A DNA stretch of 64,000 nucleotides, taken from contig JADJJZ010000003.1 of NCBI GenBank assembly GCA_016706255.1, positions 1,398,501 through 1,462,500 on the forward strand. Direction: 5' to 3'. Below, in pieces: positions 54,315 to 63,194 of this stretch. The notes beneath the pieces were generated by a model. It worked only from the letters and a program-made list of their open reading frames with translations, did not search any database and was not told where the DNA came from. The position numbers and the translations under genes are program-made. This stretch comes from Bacteroidota bacterium. Lineage in GTDB: Bacteria > Bacteroidota > Bacteroidia > Chitinophagales > BACL12. Position 1 is the first letter of the stretch; every line of letters begins with the position of its first letter.

Positions 54315-54995
54315 TTCTACAACAAATTGATAACCTTTACCTTTTAATGTAATTATTTCCACGCCGTTTTGGTTGCCAAAATATTCGCGTAATTTGCGAA
54401 TATAAACATCGAGGTTGCGGGAATGAAAAAATGAGTCGTCGCCCCAAACCTCCAGTAGGAGCTGTTTTCGGTCGGTGATTTTATTCATGTTGCGTGCAAA
54501 TACCTGTAATACTTCTGCTTCGCGGTTAGATAGTTTATACAGTGTTTCGCCATGCTGCAATTCATATTTATTGGCATGAAAAATAAATTTACCAATCGTT
54601 ATGGTGTCGCCTAAATTTCCGGCAATTTTATTTAAATGTAATTGATTATTAATGCGGACAATTAATTCCTCAATACTAAATGGTTTACGGATATAATCAG
54701 TGGCGCCGGAATTAAATCCTTGTAAAACATCCTGTGTTTGTGTTTTTGCAGTGAGAAAAATGATGGGTAATCGTGGATATTTTGTAGTAATTAATTTACC
54801 CAATTCAAAACCATCTACATTCGGCAACATGACATCTAAAACACAAATATCCGGCGTAAATTTTGCAAAACTCTCCATCACTTTTGCGCCATCTTTTATT
54901 AATAAAACATCAAACCCTTTTTGTTCTAATGTATCACACACAATGGTGCCCAAATTAGGTTCATCTTCCACATATAATATTTTGGGTTTACTCAT
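54312..54995 (-). CDS. OmpR-family response regulator (RprY-like)
   Basis: This 227-residue regulator has a receiver domain (PKILYVEDEPNLGTIV, then DICVLDVMLPNVDGFELG with the phospho-Asp, and DYIRKPFSIEELIVRI) and a winged-helix Trans_reg_C domain (YKLSNREAEVLQVFA, DSFFHSRNLDVYIRKLREYF, IITLKGKGYQFVVE). It resembles the RprY group of Bacteroidota. Its ATG overlaps the stop of the upstream kinase gene by four bases (ATGA), so the two are coupled. The divergent GLPGLI/receptor operon has a candidate binding array for it. Confidence 0.95.
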   Translation of the reverse strand: MSKPKILYVEDEPNLGTIVCDTLEQKGFDVLLIKDGAKVMESFAKFTPDICVLDVMLPNVDGFELGKLITTKYPRLPIIFLTAKTQTQDVLQGFNSGATDYIRKPFSIEELIVRINNQLHLNKIAGNLGDTITIGKFIFHANKYELQHGETLYKLSNREAEVLQVFARNMNKITDRKQLLLEVWGDDSFFHSRNLDVYIRKLREYFGNQNGVEIITLKGKGYQFVVE

Positions 54996-56446
54996 GCTTT
55001 TGGAAATGTTAAGGTAAATGTACAGCCTTTATCCGGATTATTTTTCACTGCAATAGTGCCACCCATTTGCTGCATTACTTCTGCGGCGTAGTATAATCCT
55101 AATCCGTAACCCTTTATATTATGTTTATTGCCGGATGGCACTCTGAAAAATTTCTCAAATATTTTATGTTTATAATCATCGGGAATTCCCGGGCCATTAT
55201 CTGAAATTGTAATAAATACATATGTGCCATCAGCAAATATATTTACCTGTATTTCAGGAACAGCATCACTGTATTTTAAACTGTTTTCAATCAGATTAAA
55301 AACAACACCTTTAATATGTAATGTATCACCAATTATTGTTTCAGGATGTTCAGGTGCAGTAAGTTTGATATGTCCGCCTTTTTGTATTGCCTGAATTTGC
55401 ATGGCGGTAATTGCTTCCTCAACAATTGTTACCGGGTTTATTTCTTCCTGTGTAAATACCTGGCGACCATTATCCAATAAAATACTGTTCATGACCTTAT
55501 TTACCAATAAATCCAGTCTGGAAACCTCCTGTGATGCCATGCCCAAATAATTTGTCATTTTATCCTGTTGCGTTACAGGGTCCATTTGTTGTAAGGCTTC
55601 TATGGCAACCTTTACAGTGGCAACCGGTGTTTTTAATTCATGTGATATGTTAGAAATTAAATCATCTTTTAATACAGCCAATCGCATTTGATTGCGGATA
55701 TTGCGATAAGAAAAAATAAATGCAAATGTGATAACAGCAATTAATATTAATCCGAATATGATTTCCGGAATTATCGATTTAAAAATAAACTGATTGTAAT
55801 CCTTAATTTCAACGCCGTATGGTGTATCGAACATACGACTTTCATAATAAAACATTGGTGGGGGAAATAGTTTTTCTGCTCTTCCACTTACCCAAACAGG
55901 TTTTACGGATATGTCTTCATCATTTAAATTTTGCGCAAAAAATGCCTGCAACATAGAAGTATCACCGGCCACCATAAACTCGCGCATTATGCCGTGGTCA
56001 CCTGCTTTACCACTAAATTCGGTTATAAATAATTTTACACCTTCAACCAATTGATTTACTGTGTCGTTTCGTATTTCAATTCTGAAATTATCAGCGTTGA
56101 GCGGTTCTGCCGGACCTTTAAATTCTACAATTTCAGCAACAGTATCCTGTATAGTGGAATTGGCAAAAATTTGAACAGTATCACCTAGGTGCGCACTATT
56201 TTGTATAGTGGTAGAACTTATTTTAAATTTTACACTATCGTTTAAAATGGGATTAATTAAATTTTTTGCTAAAATAGAATCTGTAACCCGCGACCTTGCA
56301 TCAATAAACTGTTCAAAAATATCTTTTTGCAAATCTTCTTTAGCAGCAGTAAATTCCGTTTGCAGCCATCTGCCAATAAATAACATCAGCAGTAGTCCAC
56401 TCGCAGCCATTAATAAAACGATACCGGATAATTTGCTCCTCTTCAT
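54992..56446 (-). CDS. Sensor histidine kinase (RprX-like)
   Basis: This 484-residue membrane kinase has an N-terminal helix (GIVLLMAASGLLLMLFIG), a periplasmic domain (about 30-225) and a second helix (IIFGLILIAVITFAFIFS). Then come a HisKA domain (LISNISHELKTPVATVKVAI, phospho-accepting His in SHELKTP) and an HATPase with N box NLIENSLKYS, G1 DNGPGIP and G2 GYGLGLYYA. It is the partner of the OmpR-type regulator with a four-base gene overlap. It is transcribed away from the GLPGLI/receptor operon. The periplasmic domain has no family I recognise; it may sense envelope state. Confidence 0.95.
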   Translation of the reverse strand: MKRSKLSGIVLLMAASGLLLMLFIGRWLQTEFTAAKEDLQKDIFEQFIDARSRVTDSILAKNLINPILNDSVKFKISSTTIQNSAHLGDTVQIFANSTIQDTVAEIVEFKGPAEPLNADNFRIEIRNDTVNQLVEGVKLFITEFSGKAGDHGIMREFMVAGDTSMLQAFFAQNLNDEDISVKPVWVSGRAEKLFPPPMFYYESRMFDTPYGVEIKDYNQFIFKSIIPEIIFGLILIAVITFAFIFSYRNIRNQMRLAVLKDDLISNISHELKTPVATVKVAIEALQQMDPVTQQDKMTNYLGMASQEVSRLDLLVNKVMNSILLDNGRQVFTQEEINPVTIVEEAITAMQIQAIQKGGHIKLTAPEHPETIIGDTLHIKGVVFNLIENSLKYSDAVPEIQVNIFADGTYVFITISDNGPGIPDDYKHKIFEKFFRVPSGNKHNIKGYGLGLYYAAEVMQQMGGTIAVKNNPDKGCTFTLTFPKA

Positions 56447-56491
56447 AATCAGAATACAAAATTATGATTAAAAATCAGTTAAAATTGCCGG

Positions 56492-56547
56492 TTAACCTTA
56501 ATTAACCTAAATTAGCCTTAGGTTAACCTACATGTATAACCCACAGA
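56492..56547 (+). promoter_or_regulatory. Array of TTAACC repeats at 10-11 bp spacing plus a -7 box upstream of the GLPGLI gene
   Basis: TTAACC at 56492, TTAACC at 56502, TTAGCC at 56512 and TTAACC at 56523 repeat with spacings of 10, 10 and 11 bp, one helical turn each. OmpR-family proteins bind such direct repeats in tandem. TACTTTTG at 56540-56547 is a good -7 box, and no TTG is found at the -33 position, where the third and fourth repeats lie; this fits an activator-dependent promoter. The nearest regulator is the OmpR-type protein 1.5 kb away in the divergent operon. Confidence 0.7.
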
Positions 56548-56573
56548 ATTACTTTTGTATCAAATTCTACACA

Positions 56574-57317
56574 ATGAAGAAAATCTATTTATTCGGAATT
56601 ATCTTATTTGTTACCGCAAGTTTGTTGGCACAGCAATCAGGCACCGTTCAGTATCAGGAAACGCGTAAACTGGCCATTCATTTTGATGGTGATATGCCGC
56701 CACCTCCGGGTTTGCCGACTGAACATACTATGAAAACCTTATTGTTTTTTACTGCTGAAAAATCCTTATATCAAAACGACACAGCGAACACCGATAATAT
56801 GAATATCGACCGCGAATCGGAAGATGGGGGTCGTGTTTTTATTCAGATGGCACCGCCTGATAATAAAGTGTATTGCGATTTAACCGATAAAAAAGTAATT
56901 CAACAACGCGATTTTTTGCAAAGGGTATTTTTAATTGAAACAGCACTTGCATCTGATGGCTGGAAACTTACCGGTAAACAAAAAATGATTTTGAATTACC
57001 CATGTTCAGAAGCTATAAAAGTGATTGATAGCACAAAAACTGTCACCGTTTGGTATACACCGGCTATACCGGTTTCTACCGGACCATTTAACTATGTCGG
57101 GTTACCTGGTTTGGTGCTAGAAGTAAATGTAAATAATGGCGAACAGGTAATTACAGCATTATCGGTAACAAAAACGGTTGATGAAAAAATGATTGTTAAA
57201 CCCAAAGACGGAAAAAAAGTTACCGAAGAAGAATTTAATAAAATTGTTGAAGAAAAAATGAAAGAAATGGGTGGTGGTCCTGGTGGTGGGGTAATGATTA
57301 AAATTGAAAACGATTAA
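56574..57317 (+). CDS. GLPGLI family exported protein
   Basis: This 247-residue exported protein (signal ends ASLLAQ) belongs to the GLPGLI family, named after its signature; here it reads FNYVGLPGLVLEVN at about 190. VYCDLTDKKVIQQRDFL and the strand SEAIKVIDSTKTVTVWYTP are also typical. The C-terminus has a glycine-rich tail (GGGPGGGVMIK). The function of the family is unknown, but the gene is very often next to a TonB-receptor-like protein, as here, 9 bp downstream. It is likely controlled by the TTAACC array upstream. Confidence 0.93.
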   Translation: MKKIYLFGIILFVTASLLAQQSGTVQYQETRKLAIHFDGDMPPPPGLPTEHTMKTLLFFTAEKSLYQNDTANTDNMNIDRESEDGGRVFIQMAPPDNKVYCDLTDKKVIQQRDFLQRVFLIETALASDGWKLTGKQKMILNYPCSEAIKVIDSTKTVTVWYTPAIPVSTGPFNYVGLPGLVLEVNVNNGEQVITALSVTKTVDEKMIVKPKDGKKVTEEEFNKIVEEKMKEMGGGPGGGVMIKIEND

Positions 57318-57326
57318 TTCCCATTT

Positions 57327-60068
57327 ATGCAAAAATTAATTGTATCACTGTTGTGTTGCTTGTTTTTTATTCAATTAAATGCACAGCAAAATTTGAAAGG
57401 TATTGTATTAAATGATGCAGGCACACCTGTTGAATTCGGTACCGTGGCATTATTAAAACCTGTAGATTCAACGCTGGCTTATTTTGGTATTACCAATAGC
57501 AGCGGCAGTTTTGAAATAAAAGGTGTGGCAGGAGGAAAATATGTGTTGCAGATTTCATTTATTGGTTATGAAACTTATGATACTGCGCTCGCTGTTCCTT
57601 ATCCGAATAATGGTGACCTCGGTATTTATATTTTAAAAACGGCTACGGTTGGTTTAGATGCTGTAAATATTTCTGCTGAGCGTATTCCGTTACAAATTAA
57701 AGGTGATACGATAGAATATAATGCAGCTTCCTATAAAACACAGCCGGATGCTTCAGCAGAAGACTTATTGAAAAAATTACCGGGCATTGATGTTGACCAA
57801 TCGGGTAATATTCAGGCTCAGGGTGAAGATGTGCAGAAAGTTTTAGTGGATGGGAAGGAATTTTTCAGCAATGACCCAACCGTTGCAACAAAAAATTTAC
57901 CTGCTGATGCTATTGAAAAAGTGCAGGTATATGATAAATCAAGTGATGAATCGGAATTTACCGGAATTGAAGACGGACCACAAAGTAAAACAATAAACCT
58001 GATATTAAAAGAGGGTAAAAAAAGTATGTGGCTGGGTGATGTTAAAGCAGGTGCCGGAACGGAAAATAAATATCAGGCAAATGCAAAAGTGTATCGTTTT
58101 ACGGCTGCTGACCAGATTGCATTTTTAGGGATGTTGAATAATATTAATCAGTTCGGTTTTAGTTTTAGAGATTATATTGATTTTAGCGGAGGCATCAGCA
58201 GTATGATGCAGGGTGGGGGATTCAGAATTGAAACCAGTGATGATATTCCGGTAAACTTCGGACAATCAATTGACGGATTAATTACCAACGGAGCTGCCGG
58301 TGCAAATTATACGCATGAAAAAACACCGGGCAACCGCTTTAATATGAGTTACCTTGGTAATGGTTATGAGAAGTTTTTGGAAAATACAGTGCATACCGAA
58401 AATTATACACCCGATTTTAATTACGTAACCGATGAAAACGGTGAAACGACAACAGAAAATTATTACCACCGATTAAATTTCAATTTTAAAAACAAACCTG
58501 ATTCCATGCAAAGTATTTTTGGGACAGGCGGATTGTCATTGAATTATGGCAAATCATCCGGTAATAGTTATACCAGCACTTATTTGTCGGATGTAATTAG
58601 TAATTCACTCAGCTCAATAACAAGCAGTAATAGTAATACCCTGAGCGGGACTGCGCAGGTAAGTTATATTCACAAATTCAGCGCTGATTGGAAATATGTA
58701 AAATTCAGCGCGAATACCACCATTTCTAAATCGTTAAATGAATCGGAATGGGATAATATTACGCAATATTTTGATCCCGGATTTTTGATTATTGATAATG
58801 CATATCAAAATGAAACGAATAATGATTTGGGTTTGTCGTTTGATTTTATTTCGTTGCGCAAAATAGGCAAATCGCTCTACCTAGAGCCTGCTTTAGGGGT
58901 GGGGATGTACAACGAATTGTTACAGCGCAGTCGCGGCAATTTATTGGAAGGTGGTTTACCTATCGATTCACTGAGTCCGGAATTTACCCGCAATAATTAT
59001 TATATACAACCAAAATTATCACTAAAAAAGACCACCAAAAAAACACAGTTTAAATTTGGTTTAGGTGCTGAATATCTGCATCGTGAAAATCAGGTTTTTG
59101 ATGCTGCTTATCCGCAATCGGAACATTATTATTTATTACCGGAGTTGTTTTATGAAGTGGAGATTAAAGCGGGGAGAAGGTTTGGAATCAATTATGCTGC
59201 TTCTGTAAATGCACCGACTGCATCGCAATTGTTGCCGGTATCTGATGATATTAATCCATTATCGGTGTACACAGGTAATCCGTTGTTGGAACCGGAATAT
59301 GTGCACAATTTATTTGCGCATTATATGTTATTTGATCAGTTTTCATTTACGAGTTTGTTTACACGTTTTGAGGTGACTTATATTCAGGATAAAATTAATT
59401 TCTCCAAAACAATTAATCCGGATTTAACTGAATCGTATACACTGGTAAACGTGGATAATGATGTTAGCTCATCAATTGGTGCCAATTTTAATACTACTAT
59501 TCGTCCGCTTAAAATTAACGTTAACCTCGATTTATCTGAAGGGTATAACCATGGAATCAATTATGTAAACGACAATGAAAATTTGATTAATGCGTTTACA
59601 CATAAAGTAGGATTGAGTTTTGATAATCGGAAAAAGGATTATTTTGATTTGACGATTGGAGGCTCAATTAAATATACACAAACAGATTATAGCATTGAAA
59701 CCGGACAAAGTGGTAATTATATTACGAATGCCATTTATCTCGATTTGGATGTAACACCGGATAGTTTGTGGCATATTAAATTTAATGGAAAAATATCGGA
59801 ATATACGGTGACCGGTTTTGATGAAAGCACAATCGTTCCTTTGTTGAGTGCAGAAATTTCAAGATATATCTTAAAATCAAACCGGGGAACTATCACACTT
59901 TCTGCTTATGATTTGTTGGATAAAAATAAAGGCATTACGCAATCAAGCGCCTATAATTACTTAATGCAACAGGAAACCAATAGTATTGGAAGATATTTTA
60001 TGCTGAGTTTCAAATACCGAATTAATAAAGTTGAACAGAACGATTCGATGCAGGTTGAAATTAATTAG
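57327..60068 (+). CDS. TonB-dependent receptor-like outer membrane protein
   Basis: This 913-residue outer-membrane protein has a signal (ends FIQLNAQ), a carboxypeptidase-regulatory-like beta-sandwich (about 20-105; LKGIVLNDAGTPVEFGTV, LQISFIGYETYDTA), a plug-like domain (about 125-230; EDLLKKLPGIDVDQSGNIQA, VLVDGKEFFSNDP) and a large OMP_b-brl_3-type barrel to the end. The last residues (FKYRINKVEQNDSMQVEIN) run past the last aromatic strand, which is unusual for a barrel end. No SusD is present, so it is not a typical nutrient pair. It forms an operon with the GLPGLI gene; together with the OmpR-type pair it looks like one stress- or metal-responsive envelope unit (inferred). Confidence 0.93.
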   Translation: MQKLIVSLLCCLFFIQLNAQQNLKGIVLNDAGTPVEFGTVALLKPVDSTLAYFGITNSSGSFEIKGVAGGKYVLQISFIGYETYDTALAVPYPNNGDLGIYILKTATVGLDAVNISAERIPLQIKGDTIEYNAASYKTQPDASAEDLLKKLPGIDVDQSGNIQAQGEDVQKVLVDGKEFFSNDPTVATKNLPADAIEKVQVYDKSSDESEFTGIEDGPQSKTINLILKEGKKSMWLGDVKAGAGTENKYQANAKVYRFTAADQIAFLGMLNNINQFGFSFRDYIDFSGGISSMMQGGGFRIETSDDIPVNFGQSIDGLITNGAAGANYTHEKTPGNRFNMSYLGNGYEKFLENTVHTENYTPDFNYVTDENGETTTENYYHRLNFNFKNKPDSMQSIFGTGGLSLNYGKSSGNSYTSTYLSDVISNSLSSITSSNSNTLSGTAQVSYIHKFSADWKYVKFSANTTISKSLNESEWDNITQYFDPGFLIIDNAYQNETNNDLGLSFDFISLRKIGKSLYLEPALGVGMYNELLQRSRGNLLEGGLPIDSLSPEFTRNNYYIQPKLSLKKTTKKTQFKFGLGAEYLHRENQVFDAAYPQSEHYYLLPELFYEVEIKAGRRFGINYAASVNAPTASQLLPVSDDINPLSVYTGNPLLEPEYVHNLFAHYMLFDQFSFTSLFTRFEVTYIQDKINFSKTINPDLTESYTLVNVDNDVSSSIGANFNTTIRPLKINVNLDLSEGYNHGINYVNDNENLINAFTHKVGLSFDNRKKDYFDLTIGGSIKYTQTDYSIETGQSGNYITNAIYLDLDVTPDSLWHIKFNGKISEYTVTGFDESTIVPLLSAEISRYILKSNRGTITLSAYDLLDKNKGITQSSAYNYLMQQETNSIGRYFMLSFKYRINKVEQNDSMQVEIN

Positions 60069-60073
60069 GCATG

Positions 60074-60121
60074 AGCTAATGTGTGAATGTACCTATGTAC
60101 CAATGTACCAATGGAACAGCC
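60074..60121. repeat. GTAC-unit intergenic repeat
   Basis: AGCTAAT followed by GAATGTACC, TATGTACC and AATGTACC units; its last 19 bases are the exact complement of 18714-18732. It is the second member of the dispersed repeat in this window. Confidence 0.75.
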
Positions 60122-60140
60122 GGTTTTGTGCATGCTGTTC

Positions 60141-60284
60141 ATTTTGAGTTTTGATTCAACTTTTTTTAACAGCCGAAACCGATGAGGGCTCGGAGAAACA
60201 GCCGATTTTGAGTTTGTTTTTCAATTTGAGTTTTGATTCAACTTTTTTTAACAGCCGAAACCACGGAGGGCTCGGAGAAACAGC
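60141..60284. repeat. Two 62-bp direct repeats in a gene-free gap
   Basis: Copies at 60141-60202 and 60223-60284 differ only in a few bases (GATG versus ACGG in the middle, and one base near the start). Each begins TTTGAGTTTTGATTCAAC, then has a T-run, AACAGCCGAAACC and AGGGCTCGGAGAAACAGC. The segment continues with GCGGAGGACACGGAGGG, a GC-rich sequence unlike the AT-rich flanks. A shorter relative (GTTGAGTTTGGAATGAATCA) at 60353-60381 forms a hairpin with a following T-run. The remaining part of the 456-bp gap (60069-60524) has no gene; a terminator lies near its end. Confidence 0.85.
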
Positions 60285-60472
60285 ACGCGGAGGACACGGA
60301 GGGTTTTGAGTGGATTGACATTTATACTTTTTATTTAATAATGAGTTAGAAAAGTTGAGTTTGGAATGAATCAACTTTTTGTATTTTTTGCGTGTATTTC
60401 CTTTGTGAATTTTGCGTTAAAAAATATTTTGTGATTGCGAAGCCGCACCAGATGCAACGGAGCTAAAAGATT

Positions 60473-60502
60473 AAAGCGACTGCCGAATCCTGCAGTCGCT
60501 TT
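60473..60502 (-). terminator. Terminator of the sigma-factor operon
   Basis: AAAGCGACTGC and its complement form an 11-bp stem with an 8-base loop, with A/T runs on both sides. It lies just downstream of the gene ending at 60525. Confidence 0.88.
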
Positions 60503-60524
60503 TTTATTGTGTCAGAAAAAGTAG

Positions 60525-62642
60525 TTAAAACAAACGGATACCAAAAACATAACCCATTGATAAACCGGTGGTGACATTTACACCTTCGTAGGAAGCAAAT
60601 GTGTTATTTCTGATTGGGTCGATATCATTATCGTAAACTTCCACATTTATTACCGGACCGCCATAAACGGAAAGGTAATTAGTGATAGCATAACTTGGCA
60701 TAATGCGGAACTGATTCATTAATTGAAAATAATCATAATTAAAATCAAAATTATCCTCAAAGGTTGTCCAGGTCATTCCATCGATATCAACGGATAATTT
60801 TGGGAATACCGGAATATGTCCGCCGATACCAAAACCGTAACCGTATTGCATGGTATCTTTTGCGGGATTAATACCAATTGCAAATGTGTTATATACATAA
60901 GGACTTCCAAAACGTAACGCAACATTTGCACGGAATAAATCGCTGGTAAATACATCCACATCAAAAATTCCATTGCGGCTGAAGCTGAGTAAACCAATTG
61001 CAACACCATCAATGGTATCAGCAATATTGATTAAACCGATTTGTGTTCCTTTTACATTTTTTGCGATGTTCACCAATCCGATTTGTGCGCCGGTAATATT
61101 ATTGGCTGCATTTAATACACCTGAAACCTGCATACCAATTAAATTGTGCGACAATGAAATATTGGCAACTCCGGATGCCTGAAATAATTTAGAATTATAT
61201 TTTATTCCCGAAGCAATATTAATTACACCTGCTGCCTGCATACCATCAATTTGACCTGCAGAATAATTAATTACACCAGCACCCTGCATGCCCTGCATAC
61301 CGGAAATACTATAATTGGCCACACCTGCATATTGGGCACCAAGCACAGATTTTGCAAAATTAAATACACCTGCTCCTTGTATACCTTTTAAATCGCCGCC
61401 AATAATATTTCCAACACCACCAAACTGTCCGCCAATTACATAACCTTTATCGGCATTAATTACACCACCAACTTCAAGTCCTTGCACGGCTCCGTTGTAA
61501 CCTTGTATGGCATTAATGGAGAAATGATGATAATATTTATAACCCTCCATACCATTTGTGCTCAACGGTGTAAAAAACGACAACTGCGCATAACGGTCGA
61601 TAAATTGTAATGGTGCATCCGGTACAGATTTTTCTGCGGAAATTGTATCCGGTAAACCATTGGTTTTATTGTTTGCAGTTTCATCTTGTTTTGGCGATTT
61701 AGCTGCCATTTTTTCAATTACCTGATTGGCTTTTTTACCAATGTTGACAGCAAAATCGGAGATGTCGTTTAATGCTGCGTTTAAGTTGCCGGTTGTATCT
61801 GCTGTTGGTGTGCTACTTGTACCTTGTTTAACAACAGGATTTTCCGGTGTTGTGGTGGTTGGATGTTCACTTATAGTATTATTTACAATAAGTGTTTCAT
61901 CGGTACTATTTTCGATGGGTGTTACTTTGTTTTCAGTCTGCGCAAGTTGTGGATCAATAACTTCCGGTTTTGTTTGTTCGTTTGCCGGTGACAAAATTGC
62001 AGCACTGGTTTTTTCTGTAGTAGTGCTTGTATTTGTTGTGTTATTTTCGGCTACGTTTACATTTGATTCGGGTTGTGTGATGTTGGCTGGTGTGTTGTTT
62101 GTGTTTGCCGTTGTTATTGTTTCATTGGGTGTGCTATTCTCTGCTTTGGTAAGAGTTGCATCAACAACCGGAGTGTTGGATTTTAAGTTGGTGTTTATAT
62201 TACCGTTAAATTGTTTATTGGAATTGTTTGATGTTGTAACTGTTGCATTTACAGATTCATTTGTTTGAATGTTTTCAAGTAATGCTGCTGTTTCAACTTC
62301 GTTATTAGTTGTGTTGTTTTCGGTGGAAGTATTATTTAATGTTGTTGAATTTATTGTTGTATTTGAATTGGTATCTGCAATTTGGTTAGTGATAATTTGT
62401 TGGTCGAGTTGTGCGATTGGGGTATTATGCTGACCGGAATTAAGAGCAACGATGGTTGCAATTATGGAACCGGTAATTAGTCCTGAAGAAAACATGGTCC
62501 ATTTATTTTTAAAAAGTTTTTGGAAAAAGTTGAGTTTTGGCGCAGCAGCATACATACCCATTAAAGCATCAAAATTTTTGTGCTTATTCACCTCGTTGTC
62601 GGTGAGCGGTTTGTATGCTATTTTAAATTTAATTTTTTGCAT
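60525..62642 (-). CDS. Membrane-anchored protein with Asn/Thr-rich stalk and LA_2272-like surface repeats
   Basis: This 705-residue protein begins with about 45 polar cytoplasmic residues (TDNEVNKHKNFDALMGMY) and one transmembrane helix (TMFSSGLITGSIIATIVAL). A low-complexity Asn/Thr/Glu-rich stalk follows (about 75-330), then a repeat domain (about 375-570) with many GVxN or GLxN units (IQGAGVFNFAKS, MQGAGVINYSAG, MQAAGVINIASG, GAQIGLVNIAKN, GTQIGLINIADT). The last part is a small barrel-like beta region (YGYGFGIGGHIPVFPKLS). The repeats match what I know as LA_2272-type surface repeats. Its position just after an ECF sigma gene, with a cytoplasmic N-terminus and one helix, is that of an anti-sigma factor, but no zinc-binding ASD motif is seen. 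Confidence 0.75.
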   Translation of the reverse strand: MQKIKFKIAYKPLTDNEVNKHKNFDALMGMYAAAPKLNFFQKLFKNKWTMFSSGLITGSIIATIVALNSGQHNTPIAQLDQQIITNQIADTNSNTTINSTTLNNTSTENNTTNNEVETAALLENIQTNESVNATVTTSNNSNKQFNGNINTNLKSNTPVVDATLTKAENSTPNETITTANTNNTPANITQPESNVNVAENNTTNTSTTTEKTSAAILSPANEQTKPEVIDPQLAQTENKVTPIENSTDETLIVNNTISEHPTTTTPENPVVKQGTSSTPTADTTGNLNAALNDISDFAVNIGKKANQVIEKMAAKSPKQDETANNKTNGLPDTISAEKSVPDAPLQFIDRYAQLSFFTPLSTNGMEGYKYYHHFSINAIQGYNGAVQGLEVGGVINADKGYVIGGQFGGVGNIIGGDLKGIQGAGVFNFAKSVLGAQYAGVANYSISGMQGMQGAGVINYSAGQIDGMQAAGVINIASGIKYNSKLFQASGVANISLSHNLIGMQVSGVLNAANNITGAQIGLVNIAKNVKGTQIGLINIADTIDGVAIGLLSFSRNGIFDVDVFTSDLFRANVALRFGSPYVYNTFAIGINPAKDTMQYGYGFGIGGHIPVFPKLSVDIDGMTWTTFEDNFDFNYDYFQLMNQFRIMPSYAITNYLSVYGGPVINVEVYDNDIDPIRNNTFASYEGVNVTTGLSMGYVFGIRLF

Positions 62643-62648
62643 GTGCTG

Positions 62649-63185
62649 TTATTGAGCTACGGGTAAAAATTTTCTTATTTTTTCAAGAATGCGGTGGACT
62701 TTTATTTTCGCGTTATTTTCAGTTATATTTTTGATATCACTAATTTCTTTGAACGAACGTTTTTCGAAATAGCGCATTTCAATAAGTTCCAGTGCATCGG
62801 CATCGAGTTGTTTTAATGCATTAAAAACATGTTCTCGTTGTTCGAGTGCTGTGGAGCTGTCTTCATCACATATTTCTTCAATTCCACTTTGTTCGACATT
62901 TACCACGCGCATTTTTTTTGCATCTCTGAAATATTGTGCTGTTTCGTTTGCTGCGATGCGCAACAGCCATGCAATAAATGAGATGCCCCGGTATTGATAT
63001 TTATTCAGATTTTGTAATGCTTTAAGAAATACCTGTTGTGCGATATCTGCAGATATAGCTTCGTCATCAGTTCGCCGATAAACGAACAGGAAAACATCTT
63101 TGTAGTGCGCATCATAGAAGTAGCGGAAGGATTTTGGGTCCTTGCGCGCTGCCTCTAATAATGCTTCTTCATTTACAGAATCCAA
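62649..63185 (-). CDS. ECF-type RNA polymerase sigma factor
   Basis: This 178-residue sigma-70 family protein has region 2 (FRYFYDAHYKDVFLFVYRRT, DIAQQVFLKALQNLNKYQYR) and region 4 (LKQLDADALELIEMRYFEKR, SFKEISDIKNITENNAKIKV). Regions 1.1 and 3 are absent, so it is an ECF sigma factor. No ATG is available near the N-terminus after the in-frame stop; the TTG at 63185 must start it, which predicts weak translation. It sits between a GIN lipoprotein gene (9 bp upstream) and the surface-repeat membrane protein (6 bp downstream). Confidence 0.93.
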   Translation of the reverse strand: MDSVNEEALLEAARKDPKSFRYFYDAHYKDVFLFVYRRTDDEAISADIAQQVFLKALQNLNKYQYRGISFIAWLLRIAANETAQYFRDAKKMRVVNVEQSGIEEICDEDSSTALEQREHVFNALKQLDADALELIEMRYFEKRSFKEISDIKNITENNAKIKVHRILEKIRKFLPVAQ

Positions 63186-63194
63186 ACCTAAAAT

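Noticed and set aside
61726..62268. A 180-residue hydrophobic frame opposite the surface-repeat protein
   Set aside because: It is the reverse reading of an Asn/Thr-rich low-complexity stalk, which always gives Val/Leu/Phe-rich antisense frames.
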